This document shows positions 23,786-32,355 of a stretch of 64,000 nt of DNA, one piece after another. The notes beneath the pieces were generated by a model. It was not told the origin of the DNA and did no database searches. It saw only the letters and a list, made by a program, of their open reading frames with translations. This DNA comes from Siphonobacter curvatus (GTDB taxonomy: Bacteria; Bacteroidota; Bacteroidia; Cytophagales; Spirosomataceae): assembly GCF_002943425.1 (NCBI RefSeq), contig NZ_PTRA01000003.1:1-64000 (forward strand), written 5' to 3'. Positions within the stretch are counted from its first letter, which is position 1. Each line of letters opens with the position of its first letter. The position numbers were made by a program, and so were the translations under genes.

Positions 23786-24568
23786 TTATTTTTTCTGTCG
23801 ATAAAACGTCTGGTATAGCCGAATGGCCGTACGAATGAATCCGCGGGACGTTTGATGTTTTAAAGATCGGTACTCGGGCATGAGCCTGCGGACGTACGCG
23901 GGGACAAGTTCCTCCCAGAGTGCCGCCATTTCCCGTACGTACTGCTCCCGGTTGCGGGAACCCACGCCGCCGTAGTCAAAGACAACCAGTGGATAACTAA
24001 TATGGTGAAATATTTTATCCGCCAGAAAGCTACGGAGGAAAAGCCAGTGATCCCCCGCCAGTGGATACGAAGCTGGATACGGACCCAATTCCCGAAAAAG
24101 GTCCGCCCGAAAAAGCGACGACTGGTGATTCAGATTCTGCGTTTCCAGAAAAAGTAAATCCAGCGTAGCCGGGTGCGTGTGCAGCCATTTTTGGGTAACA
24201 TCGCCCTGAAAGCCGTACATATCGCCGTAGAAAACGTCTACGGTCGGGTGTGCTTCGATTTGTTCAAGGCAGGTTTTAATGACGGAGGCGTCACTCAGGC
24301 AATCGCCCGCGTTAAGAAACATCAGGTACGTCCCACTAGCCTTGGCAATGCCTTTATTCATGGCGGGGTAAATACCACCATCCGGCTCGCTGCACCAGTA
24401 GGTAAGCTTTGCCTCCTGTTCCCGCAGAAACTCTACGCTACCGTCCGTCGATCCGCCATCAATCACCAGGAATTCAAAATCCTGTACGGACTGACTCCAG
24501 ACACTTTCCAGCGTTTTCCGTAAACCCTCGCCCTGATTATAATGAATGGTGATGATACTGAGTTTCAT
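23786..24568 (-). CDS. Family 2 glycosyltransferase (WcaA/WcaE-like)
   Basis: The 260-residue protein starts MKLSIITIHYNQGEGLRKTL and has FLVIDGGSTDGS, EPDGGIYPAMNKGI and the LFLNAGD-type metal site (FLNAGDCLSD). These blocks are the usual ones of enzymes similar to colanic acid transferases WcaA/WcaE. It is 9 bp upstream of the other GT2 and 3 bp downstream of the large T9SS gene, so the three genes form a tight operon. The sugar used is unknown. Confidence 0.87.
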   Translation of the reverse strand: MKLSIITIHYNQGEGLRKTLESVWSQSVQDFEFLVIDGGSTDGSVEFLREQEAKLTYWCSEPDGGIYPAMNKGIAKASGTYLMFLNAGDCLSDASVIKTCLEQIEAHPTVDVFYGDMYGFQGDVTQKWLHTHPATLDLLFLETQNLNHQSSLFRADLFRELGPYPASYPLAGDHWLFLRSFLADKIFHHISYPLVVFDYGGVGSRNREQYVREMAALWEELVPAYVRRLMPEYRSLKHQTSRGFIRTAIRLYQTFYRQKK

Positions 24569-24571
24569 AGG

Positions 24572-26938
24572 TTAGTAGACCAGCGTCAAGGTCCCTTTCA
24601 GGGTCGGTCGACCATTGTTAGGCTGGATGACGTAATAGTACGTAGCCGGCGGTAATCGGGTACCCTTGTAGGTGCCATCAAAAGTAGTACCGTAACCTTT
24701 GGAAACGAAGATTTCCGTACCCCAGCGGTTAAAAATCCGCACATCGGCGTTGGGATAGAACTCAATGCCCGGTAGTTCCCAGGTATCATTGGTACCATCT
24801 CCATTGGGGGTGATGGCATTGGGAATGGTAAGGGCTTCCCACACCGTCACCAGTACGTCGTCCTCCACCTGGCAACCCGCCGCGGAGGTGGCCCGAACGG
24901 TATAACGGGTGGTCTGATCCGGAGCGGCCGTAGGACTTTGAATGGTCGTCGAGCTAAGGCCGGTAGCGGGGGTCCATTCAAAGGACAGGTTGTCGTCGCT
25001 TTGCGTCTGGATGACGACCGATTCCCCGCGGACAAAACCCAGGTCCGGCCCCGCATTAAGTCGCGGAGCGGGCGAAACGGTTGCCGTTTGTTCCACTACT
25101 GTTTTACAACCCTGTTCATTGGTATACGTGTATGTCAATGGAAAACTCCCCACGCCCGCCAGCGAAGGGTCGAACTGATCCGTACCCGAAATCACGCCTT
25201 GACCCGCGAAGACGCCTCCCGCGGGCGTACCGCGAAGCGTAAGTTTGGTCACGTTGCTCTGGCAAATGGAAGGGATGGGTTCAAACGTGGCAGGTGTTTC
25301 CGGGTAAAGCTCCGCCGTATAGTCCGGTGAAAAAGCCGTACAGTTTCCAATTTTGACTTGAAAAGAATACGTCCCCGACGCCTGAACAACGTAGCGATTT
25401 TGCGTAGCTCCGGCAATGAGCTGGCCGTTGCGGTACCACTGAAACTGGTAACCCGTGGAATCGTAGGCCATCAGTGTTACGTTGGCATCCCGGCAAAAAC
25501 GATTCGCCGGAGGCAGATTTTGAAAGCGGGCCTGCGGCGTGTCGTAAATGTCAATTTGCTGGGAAGGGGTGTAGTAACAAGCATCGTCCAGACTTTGTAC
25601 CCGTACCGCATACAATCCGCCCCGGGTGACCGTAATCGAGGACGTGTTTTCGGGTAGCGATACGCCATCTCGCTGCCAACGGTAGCTGTAATTGCCCGTC
25701 AGCGTCGAGAGTATGATTTGTTGCGTAGCACAAGCAGGTAGGGGTACGTCGGCCGTAATGCTGGCCGCAGGACCGGGCTTGAGCGTCAGCGTAACGGATT
25801 CGGATTCTTTCGAGGCCGAGCAAACAGTAGTCGAACTGATAACCACGCGATAGGTGCCCGGCGATTGAGCCTGATACTGCCAGGAGGTAGCTCCTTCAAT
25901 ATTACGTCCGTCTTTCTGCCATTGGTAGGACGCATTGGGTAGTTGTCGGGTTTTCAAATCAAAAGAGCCGCTTTCGCAAACTTCGCCTTGGAGGAGTTGT
26001 TTCGTAGAGTCCGTTTGAAACACGATCGGATCGGGTAAGGTATTGTCCGGACAATCGACGACGAGTAGCTGAAAATCCCGACGAACCATTCCAATTTTCT
26101 CCCCATTCCGGTATTCTTCTACTTGTACGGAAAAGACAAAAAGACCCAATTGCGAGGGCGTTACGCTGAGCGTGCCCGTATTCGGATTGATTTGTAAAGC
26201 AGGATTTCCCGGGATCTGGTTGTTGACTCCGTACGAATTCCCCCAGCTCACCAAGGGGTAGGGGCTGGGAGCCGGTATGGAAGGATTGGGACGGGCGTCC
26301 GTCGTAAAACCCATGTAAGGCGTTTCCAGCGAATACCGTAATTGATCACCGTCGGCATCGCTGGCTCCAAAGTTGAGGGTAAAAGGCTTATTCACGCACA
26401 AATACTCGCCGTTGGGCGTACCAAAGACGGGCGACGAGTTCTGGAAAGCCTGTCCGTTGCGTTGCAGAGCCGGAAATTCCAGATAAAAAACCATCCCCGA
26501 CCGGCCGGGTGATACCAGATTCACCGTGGCGGTATTCCGGCAACACCGTTCGAAAGCGACGTAATACCCCTGAGGATCGCTGTATTGCTTGGGGTCCAGA
26601 TTCAGCTCATAATGATAACGGAGGATGGAGGTCTTTAAATTTCGGGCTTCTGCACAGCTCGGATTGGTATAGCGAAGGGGCTGATCGCTCTCCAGATCCA
26701 TCCGAATATTTACCTCACGGTTATTGTCCCGTTTTCGGAAAATCGAAATCACAATGTCGCGTTCCTTGGGGGAGGTTCTGCCGCCAATTTCATCGAAGAA
26801 TAAATTCATGTATAAATGAAACCGGCCGGGCGTATTGGATACCGCCACCATTTCAAAATTTCCGCCAACAATGTGATTGGCCCAGGCAGGCGAAAGCACG
26901 CCCCAAAAGAGGACTAATCCAAGGTACCATTTATTCAT
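24572..26938 (-). CDS. Large secreted protein with type B T9SS sorting domain (gliding motility-associated C-terminus)
   Basis: A signal peptide (MNKWYLGLVLFWGVLSPAWA) opens a 788-residue protein. Residues about 20-280 form an N-terminal module seen in other Bacteroidota surface proteins, with NHIVGGNFEMV at its start and FERCCRNTATVNL. PKD/Ig-like repeats follow, each with a YxWxxDG pattern (for example YQWQKDGRNI, YRWQRDGVSL, FQWYRNGQLI). The last 85 residues (ITPNGDGTNDTWELPGIEFYPNADV in part, then RIFNRWGTEIF) are the CHU_C/gliding-motility C-terminal domain that directs type IX export. It is expected on the cell surface, perhaps as an adhesin. An ATG two codons earlier (26944) is possible. 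Confidence 0.88.
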   Translation of the reverse strand: MNKWYLGLVLFWGVLSPAWANHIVGGNFEMVAVSNTPGRFHLYMNLFFDEIGGRTSPKERDIVISIFRKRDNNREVNIRMDLESDQPLRYTNPSCAEARNLKTSILRYHYELNLDPKQYSDPQGYYVAFERCCRNTATVNLVSPGRSGMVFYLEFPALQRNGQAFQNSSPVFGTPNGEYLCVNKPFTLNFGASDADGDQLRYSLETPYMGFTTDARPNPSIPAPSPYPLVSWGNSYGVNNQIPGNPALQINPNTGTLSVTPSQLGLFVFSVQVEEYRNGEKIGMVRRDFQLLVVDCPDNTLPDPIVFQTDSTKQLLQGEVCESGSFDLKTRQLPNASYQWQKDGRNIEGATSWQYQAQSPGTYRVVISSTTVCSASKESESVTLTLKPGPAASITADVPLPACATQQIILSTLTGNYSYRWQRDGVSLPENTSSITVTRGGLYAVRVQSLDDACYYTPSQQIDIYDTPQARFQNLPPANRFCRDANVTLMAYDSTGYQFQWYRNGQLIAGATQNRYVVQASGTYSFQVKIGNCTAFSPDYTAELYPETPATFEPIPSICQSNVTKLTLRGTPAGGVFAGQGVISGTDQFDPSLAGVGSFPLTYTYTNEQGCKTVVEQTATVSPAPRLNAGPDLGFVRGESVVIQTQSDDNLSFEWTPATGLSSTTIQSPTAAPDQTTRYTVRATSAAGCQVEDDVLVTVWEALTIPNAITPNGDGTNDTWELPGIEFYPNADVRIFNRWGTEIFVSKGYGTTFDGTYKGTRLPPATYYYVIQPNNGRPTLKGTLTLVY

Positions 26939-26944
26939 AGGCAT

Positions 26945-27475
26945 ATACGAAGATGAAAACTATCTCCGGAAAAACGTTGAATCCAGGGTTTGCATTTCAC
27001 TAAACACATACTTCTATAAAGCTACGTATAGAAGATATGGGTAAATTTTAAAAACCGCTCAATAAAAATTGGCCATTAGCCTGTATGGTAAAATAATATT
27101 TCACACATCGTCTAATTGGTAAAAATATATTATACTAAATGTAAGTCTTGATTTAAGGGCTTAGCCTGGGTTTATTTACAAAGTACAATCTTCAAGTACA
27201 TTTTTTGTTTGCCAAATATTATTTCATTACTAACCTGGTTTTAATATAAATTAATTTTTTGTTACTGAAAACGCTTTATTCTTAATGCTCATTTTATATT
27301 TTTGTAAAATTATCCGAGTAAGAAGTGCTGAGATTTATTCTTCTCTGAAAGATTTAGTATTGTTTCGCGGGTAACGAGCCAAGCGAGATATTAGAAAAAT
27401 CTAATTTCCAGAAATCTAGATTAAGTCAATATTTTTTTTACACTTCTCCAGGGTTTTACCTAACTAAAACTATCA
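26945..27475. other. AT-rich intergenic region between divergent T9SS gene and susC
   Basis: This 531-bp stretch holds no plausible gene. It carries the susC promoter region (TATTTTTG at 27297-27304) and a leader of about 165 nt. Near the 3' end are ATTAGA-A4-TCTAAT (about 27390-27405) and the palindrome AATCTAGATT (about 27413-27422), which could be a regulator site. The left third, before the minus-strand gene, shows no clear promoter motif to me. Confidence 0.6.
27297..27304 (+). promoter_or_regulatory. -7 element (TATTTTTG) upstream of susC
   Basis: A perfect TAnnTTTG lies 171 bp before the susC ATG, in an AT-rich region. The long leader is typical of regulated sus-type loci. No exact -33 TTTG is seen at 19-21 bp. 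Confidence 0.45.
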
Positions 27476-30400
27476 ATGAAACAAAAGTTACTTCTTTGCT
27501 TAGCATTTCTGCTAAGCATGAGTTTGAGTTACGCTCAAACGTTAGTGAGGGGGACGGTTACGGCGGTAGAGGACAACTCTCCAGTGCCGGGCGTAAGCGT
27601 ACTGGTAAAGGGAACCACTACCGGAACCGTTACGGACAGTCAGGGTAAGTATTCGCTTAACATTCCGGCTGGAAGTACCGTGCTTGTCTTTAAGTCCATT
27701 GGATTTGTGATGATGGAGATGCCGATTGGTAACAACTCGGTGGTTGATGTGCAGTTGAAGCAGGATGCGAAAGACCTGGAAGAGGTTGTTGTTCAGGTAC
27801 CTTACGGACAGGCTAAAAAAGCACTGTTTACAGGTTCGGTAAACCAGCTGAGTACAAAGGATTTCCAAACCCGTCCGATTTCCAACATCAACAACGCGCT
27901 GGCCGGGGTAGCTGCGGGTATTCAGGCGAGTGCGGGTAGTGGTCAACCGGGCGATGGTCCTTCCATCCGTGTACGCGGCTTTGGATCGATCAATGCTTCT
28001 AATGATCCCTTGTATGTAGTCGATGGGGTACCTTACTCGGGTAATATCGCCAACATCAGCCCTTCAGATATTGAGAGCATTTCCTTGCTGAAAGATGCCG
28101 CATCTTCTTCCATTTATGGATCACGGGCGGCCAACGGCGTAATTATGATTACGACCCGCAAAGGAACCAACAAAAGCCAGTTCACGATCAACGCCAGTCA
28201 GGGTGTGATGTCTCGGGGTATTCCCGAGTACGATCGCGTGAATGCATTTGAGTACTACCCGCTGATGTGGGAAGCGTACCGGAACAGCCTTTCCTACGGA
28301 GCTCCTGCTGCTTCAGCAATCGGTCTGGATGCCGCTAACGCTCGGGCTACGGCAGGTATCAAAGGTTTGTTGGGCTACAATCCCTTCAATGTAGCCGATA
28401 ACGAAATCGTTACGGCTGACGGAAAAATCAACCCGAATGCTCGGTTGAAATACCCGAATGATCTGAACTGGGCTGACCCCTTGACCCGTCAAGGAAGCCG
28501 TGCGGATTATAACCTGAACTACAGTGGTGGCAGCGATAAGAGTGATTTCTTCGTTTCCATGGGTTATGTCAATGAAAAAGGCTATCTGATCAACTCCGAT
28601 TTTAAACGCTATACGGGTCGTTTGAACGCGAACTTCAAACCTACGAAGTGGCTTAAAACGGGCTTGAACTTAGCTGGAACGGTAACCGATGCCAAACAGG
28701 CGAATACGGTAGATAATAGCAGCGGGTATGCCAACCCCTTCAATTTTGCCCGGGGTATGGGACCGATTTATCCGGTGTATGCTCGTAATCCGCAATCGGG
28801 TGAACTGATTCTGGACGCGGCTGGTAATGCTCAGTACGATTTGGGTAACATGACGGCTCTGGGTCTGCCTTCCCGTCCGGCTGGAGCGAGTCCCGGTCGT
28901 CACATCGTTGCTGAAACGGAACTCAATAAAAACCTGCGTCGTCGGAATGTATTGAGTGCCCGTACGTACGGCGAAGTGACGTTCCTGAAAGACTTTAAGT
29001 TTACGACCAACGTCAGCGTAGATATTACGAGCGATTTAGGCATTGGTTATGACAACACGTTAGTAGGGGACGGAGCTCCCGCTGGTCGTGCCAACCGTAC
29101 GAACCGTCAGACGACTACGTATAACATCAACCAATTATTGAACTATTCAAAAACGTTCCATACGCACCATACGATTGACGCCTTGGTGGGTCACGAAAAC
29201 TACGACTGGACCTACAATTACATCTACGCGATGAGTCAGGGTCAGATCGTAACGGGTAACGATGAGCTGGGGAACTTCACGACGATCAACTCGTCAACTT
29301 CCTACACGGACAAGTATCGCACGGAAGGCTATTTCTCCCGCGTGAATTACGACTACGATGGTAAATACATCCTGTCTGCCTCGTTCCGTCGGGATGGTAC
29401 TTCAAAGTTTGCCCGCGAGTCACGTTGGGGTAATTTCTGGTCCGTAGGAGCCGGCTGGCGTCTGGACAATGAGAATTTCATGAAGAGTATTTCCTGGGTG
29501 AACCTATTGAAGCTGAGAAGCTCCGTGGGTACTTCTGGAAACGATGGTATTCTGGATTCAGACGGAAACCGTATTTACTACGCGTATCCGGCGCTGTACG
29601 CCTTTGGTCAAAGCTATAACAACAATAGTGAATCTGGTTTCATCCAGAGTCAATTGGCAGCGAATAACTTGCAGTGGGAATCGAACCGCAGCATTGACTT
29701 AGGACTAGAGTACGGTTTACTCAACAATCGCCTGTCGGGTAGCATCGAAGTATTCCACCGCAAGTCAGATAACCTGCTCTTTAGCGTACCTATTTCGCTG
29801 GCAAGTGGTCTTTCGGAGCGACTGGCCAACATTGGTTCGATGTGGAACAAAGGAATCGAGCTTCACGTAAATGCCGACATCATTCGTAAAAACGATTTCC
29901 GTTGGAACATTGATGTGAACGCTACGATGTTGAAAAACCGCATTACGTCGTTGCCCGAAAACAACAAACCCATCATCAGCGGAAGCTTCCGCCGGGCGGT
30001 CGGTCAATCGATCTATGATTTCTGGCTGAGAGAATGGTACGGCGTGGATTCCGAAAATGGAGACGCCTTGTACCGGGCCGATCAGTGGGTAAACAGCACA
30101 ACGACGAAAACGTACGTGATCGGACAGGATACGGTAACCAACAACTCCAACAACGCCCGTTTCCACTACGCAGGAAGCTCTATTCCGGACGTATACGGTG
30201 GTATCTCAAACACCTTTAGCTACAAGCGGTTTACGCTGATGGCTCTTTTGAATTACCAAATCGGTGGCCTGGCTCTGGACAATTCCTACGCTCAGTTGAT
30301 GGCCGGTGGTAACTACGGAACCGCTCTGCACAAAGACCAACTCAAACGCTGGCAGAACCCAGGTGACGTAACGGATGTACCCCGGATGGATGAAGCCAGA

Positions 30401-30667
30401 CGTAGCTTCTTTAATGCAGCTTCGGATCGCTGGCTGACGAGTGCTTCGTATTTGAGTATTCGTACGGTAAACTTATCGTACAACTTCGCTCCGGCTCTGC
30501 TGAACCGAATTAATGTAAAGAATGCGTCGGTATTCGTAAGTGGTGAAAACCTGTGGTTGTTCTCGGCTCGCAAGGGTATGAACGTAACGCAGTCATTTAA
30601 CGGTATCGTGAATAATGCCTACATCCCCAACCGGGTTGTGTCGGTAGGATTGAACCTGACTCTTTAA
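27476..30667 (+). CDS. SusC/RagA family TonB-linked outer membrane transporter
   Basis: SusC proteins are 22-strand TonB-dependent channels that import oligosaccharides, glycopeptides or other ligands caught by SusD. This 1063-residue protein has a signal peptide (QKLLLCLAFLLSMSLSYAQ), a carboxypeptidase-regulatory-like domain (residues about 22-105, PVPGVSVLVKGTTTGT), a TonB-box-like EEVVVQVPYG segment, and the plug domain with IRVRGFGS, PLYVVDGVPY and LLKDAASSSIYGSRAANGV. A beta-barrel fills the rest. It is followed 12 bp later by susD. No sigma/anti-sigma pair or hydrolase lies beside it, so the substrate cannot be guessed. Confidence 0.95.
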   Translation: MKQKLLLCLAFLLSMSLSYAQTLVRGTVTAVEDNSPVPGVSVLVKGTTTGTVTDSQGKYSLNIPAGSTVLVFKSIGFVMMEMPIGNNSVVDVQLKQDAKDLEEVVVQVPYGQAKKALFTGSVNQLSTKDFQTRPISNINNALAGVAAGIQASAGSGQPGDGPSIRVRGFGSINASNDPLYVVDGVPYSGNIANISPSDIESISLLKDAASSSIYGSRAANGVIMITTRKGTNKSQFTINASQGVMSRGIPEYDRVNAFEYYPLMWEAYRNSLSYGAPAASAIGLDAANARATAGIKGLLGYNPFNVADNEIVTADGKINPNARLKYPNDLNWADPLTRQGSRADYNLNYSGGSDKSDFFVSMGYVNEKGYLINSDFKRYTGRLNANFKPTKWLKTGLNLAGTVTDAKQANTVDNSSGYANPFNFARGMGPIYPVYARNPQSGELILDAAGNAQYDLGNMTALGLPSRPAGASPGRHIVAETELNKNLRRRNVLSARTYGEVTFLKDFKFTTNVSVDITSDLGIGYDNTLVGDGAPAGRANRTNRQTTTYNINQLLNYSKTFHTHHTIDALVGHENYDWTYNYIYAMSQGQIVTGNDELGNFTTINSSTSYTDKYRTEGYFSRVNYDYDGKYILSASFRRDGTSKFARESRWGNFWSVGAGWRLDNENFMKSISWVNLLKLRSSVGTSGNDGILDSDGNRIYYAYPALYAFGQSYNNNSESGFIQSQLAANNLQWESNRSIDLGLEYGLLNNRLSGSIEVFHRKSDNLLFSVPISLASGLSERLANIGSMWNKGIELHVNADIIRKNDFRWNIDVNATMLKNRITSLPENNKPIISGSFRRAVGQSIYDFWLREWYGVDSENGDALYRADQWVNSTTTKTYVIGQDTVTNNSNNARFHYAGSSIPDVYGGISNTFSYKRFTLMALLNYQIGGLALDNSYAQLMAGGNYGTALHKDQLKRWQNPGDVTDVPRMDEARRSFFNAASDRWLTSASYLSIRTVNLSYNFAPALLNRINVKNASVFVSGENLWLFSARKGMNVTQSFNGIVNNAYIPNRVVSVGLNLTL

Positions 30668-30679
30668 GCATTAAAATCC

Positions 30680-32158
30680 ATGAAAATTAATCAGATCAGT
30701 AAGTATCTGCTTATGGCCGGCCTAGCCTTCTCGCTGACGGCCTGTGATAAAGATTACCTGGAAACGCAACCGACCAATGCCGTATCCGAGCAGGATGTGT
30801 TCACCAGTTTGCCTAACGCCTGGGCGGCTCTCAACGGAATTCACCGTCAGCTATACAGCCAGCAGGGTGATATGGATCAGGCCGGTCAAATGGGCCTAAT
30901 GATCCACTTCGATGCCCTAGGTGACGACGTGGTCATGACGAGCACCGGAAACGGCTGGTACAACGGTACGTACCGTTGGACCATGCACCGCAGTGACGTG
31001 GCCAGTACCGTACGCTTCACGTACCTGTTCTACTACAAGCTCATTGCCAACGCCAATATGATTATCGCCAATATCGATAAAATCACGGGCGATGAGAAGG
31101 AGAAGAACGATATCAAGGCTCAGGCGCTGACCTACCGGGCCTGGTGTCATTTCATGTTGGTTCAGTTATACGGACAGCGGTATCAGGCAGGGGCAGCCAA
31201 CACGCAGTTGGGTGTTCCCGTTATGACCATCAACACGACGGAAGGACAGGCTCGGGCTACGGTAGCTGAAGTATATGCTCAGGTAACGAAAGACCTGGAT
31301 GAAGCCGTCTCGTTGTTCGGTACCGTGACCGCTACGCACCCTAAATCACACTTCAACATTAGTTCGACGAAGGGTATTTATGCCCGCGTCGCTCTAACGA
31401 TGGGTGATTGGACGAAAGCGGCTACGTTGGCCAAAGACGCTCGTGCGAAATACACGCTGATGTCACAGACTCAGTACCTGCAAGGGTTCAACAGCATCAG
31501 CAATCCGGAGTGGATCTGGGGCAGTAACCCCTTGTCGACGCAAACGACGTACTTCCACTCGTTCTTTGCTTTCATGTCGGCGAACTTTAATTCCACGAAC
31601 GTTCGTACGAACCCGAAAGCTATCAATTCCAAGTTGTACGAAACGATTGCCAGTACAGACGTTCGGAAGCAATTGTGGGACCCAACGGGTAAAAATACCG
31701 CTTTCCCGATTCCTCCTTCAGGTAACCGGGCCGCTTATATGAACCGTAAGTTCCTTTCTGAAAGCTCCAGCAGTAGCTTAGGCGATGTAGCCTTTATGCG
31801 GGCCGCCGAAATGTACCTGATCGAAGCCGAAGCCTTGGCTCACGCCGGTAAAGATGCCGACGCTGCTAAAGTCCTTTACGATCTGGTCGTATCGCGTGAT
31901 CCGTCCTACAAGCAAAGTACAGCTACCGGTACGGCTCTGCTGAACGAAATTCTGACGCAACGTCGGGTAGAGCTTTGGGGTGAAGGATTCCGTTTCTTTG
32001 ATTTGAAACGCCTCAACCAAGCCCTGGATCGTACAGGAACCAACCATCAGCAAGCCTTGGCCCTGGTGATGACCATTCCCGCCGGTGATCCCCAATGGCA
32101 GTACCTCTTCCCACGGGCGGAGCTGAACGTAAACCCCAAGGTGGTGCAAAACCCCTAA
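30680..32158 (+). CDS. SusD/RagB family nutrient-binding lipoprotein
   Basis: SusD is the lid of the SusC channel, an outer-membrane lipoprotein that binds the substrate. The protein (492 residues) has a lipoprotein signal ending LAFSLTACDKDYLETQP (Cys at the lipobox), the usual helical TPR-like core (YRAWCHFMLVQLYGQ), and the C-terminal RRVELWGEGFRFFDLKRL motif. It forms one operon with susC and ends at a strong terminator. Confidence 0.95.
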   Translation: MKINQISKYLLMAGLAFSLTACDKDYLETQPTNAVSEQDVFTSLPNAWAALNGIHRQLYSQQGDMDQAGQMGLMIHFDALGDDVVMTSTGNGWYNGTYRWTMHRSDVASTVRFTYLFYYKLIANANMIIANIDKITGDEKEKNDIKAQALTYRAWCHFMLVQLYGQRYQAGAANTQLGVPVMTINTTEGQARATVAEVYAQVTKDLDEAVSLFGTVTATHPKSHFNISSTKGIYARVALTMGDWTKAATLAKDARAKYTLMSQTQYLQGFNSISNPEWIWGSNPLSTQTTYFHSFFAFMSANFNSTNVRTNPKAINSKLYETIASTDVRKQLWDPTGKNTAFPIPPSGNRAAYMNRKFLSESSSSSLGDVAFMRAAEMYLIEAEALAHAGKDADAAKVLYDLVVSRDPSYKQSTATGTALLNEILTQRRVELWGEGFRFFDLKRLNQALDRTGTNHQQALALVMTIPAGDPQWQYLFPRAELNVNPKVVQNP

Positions 32159-32182
32159 GCGGTCTCTGCACTACTGGTTCGT

Positions 32183-32218
32183 AAAAAGGCACTATTCCGA
32201 AAGGGTAGTGCCTTTTTT
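32183..32218 (+). terminator. Terminator of the susCD operon
   Basis: AAAAAGGCACTA pairs with TAGTGCCTTTTT around an 11-nt loop and runs into a T-tract, 25 bp after the susD stop. Confidence 0.9.
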
Positions 32219-32283
32219 GGTGCCTTCCCTTTCCCGAATTAATTTAACCCTTCCATCGGGTCATCAAAGGAGCTTACCGATGT

Positions 32284-32291
32284 TATTTTTG
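32284..32291 (+). promoter_or_regulatory. -7 element (TATTTTTG) of recG
   Basis: A perfect TAnnTTTG lies 65 bp before the recG ATG and after the susCD terminator, so recG probably has its own promoter. Confidence 0.5.
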
Positions 32292-32355
32292 TGTAGCAGG
32301 CTGGAAATACCCGATAGACACAACCGGGGAGCGGAAGAGCGAATACGTTAGTACC

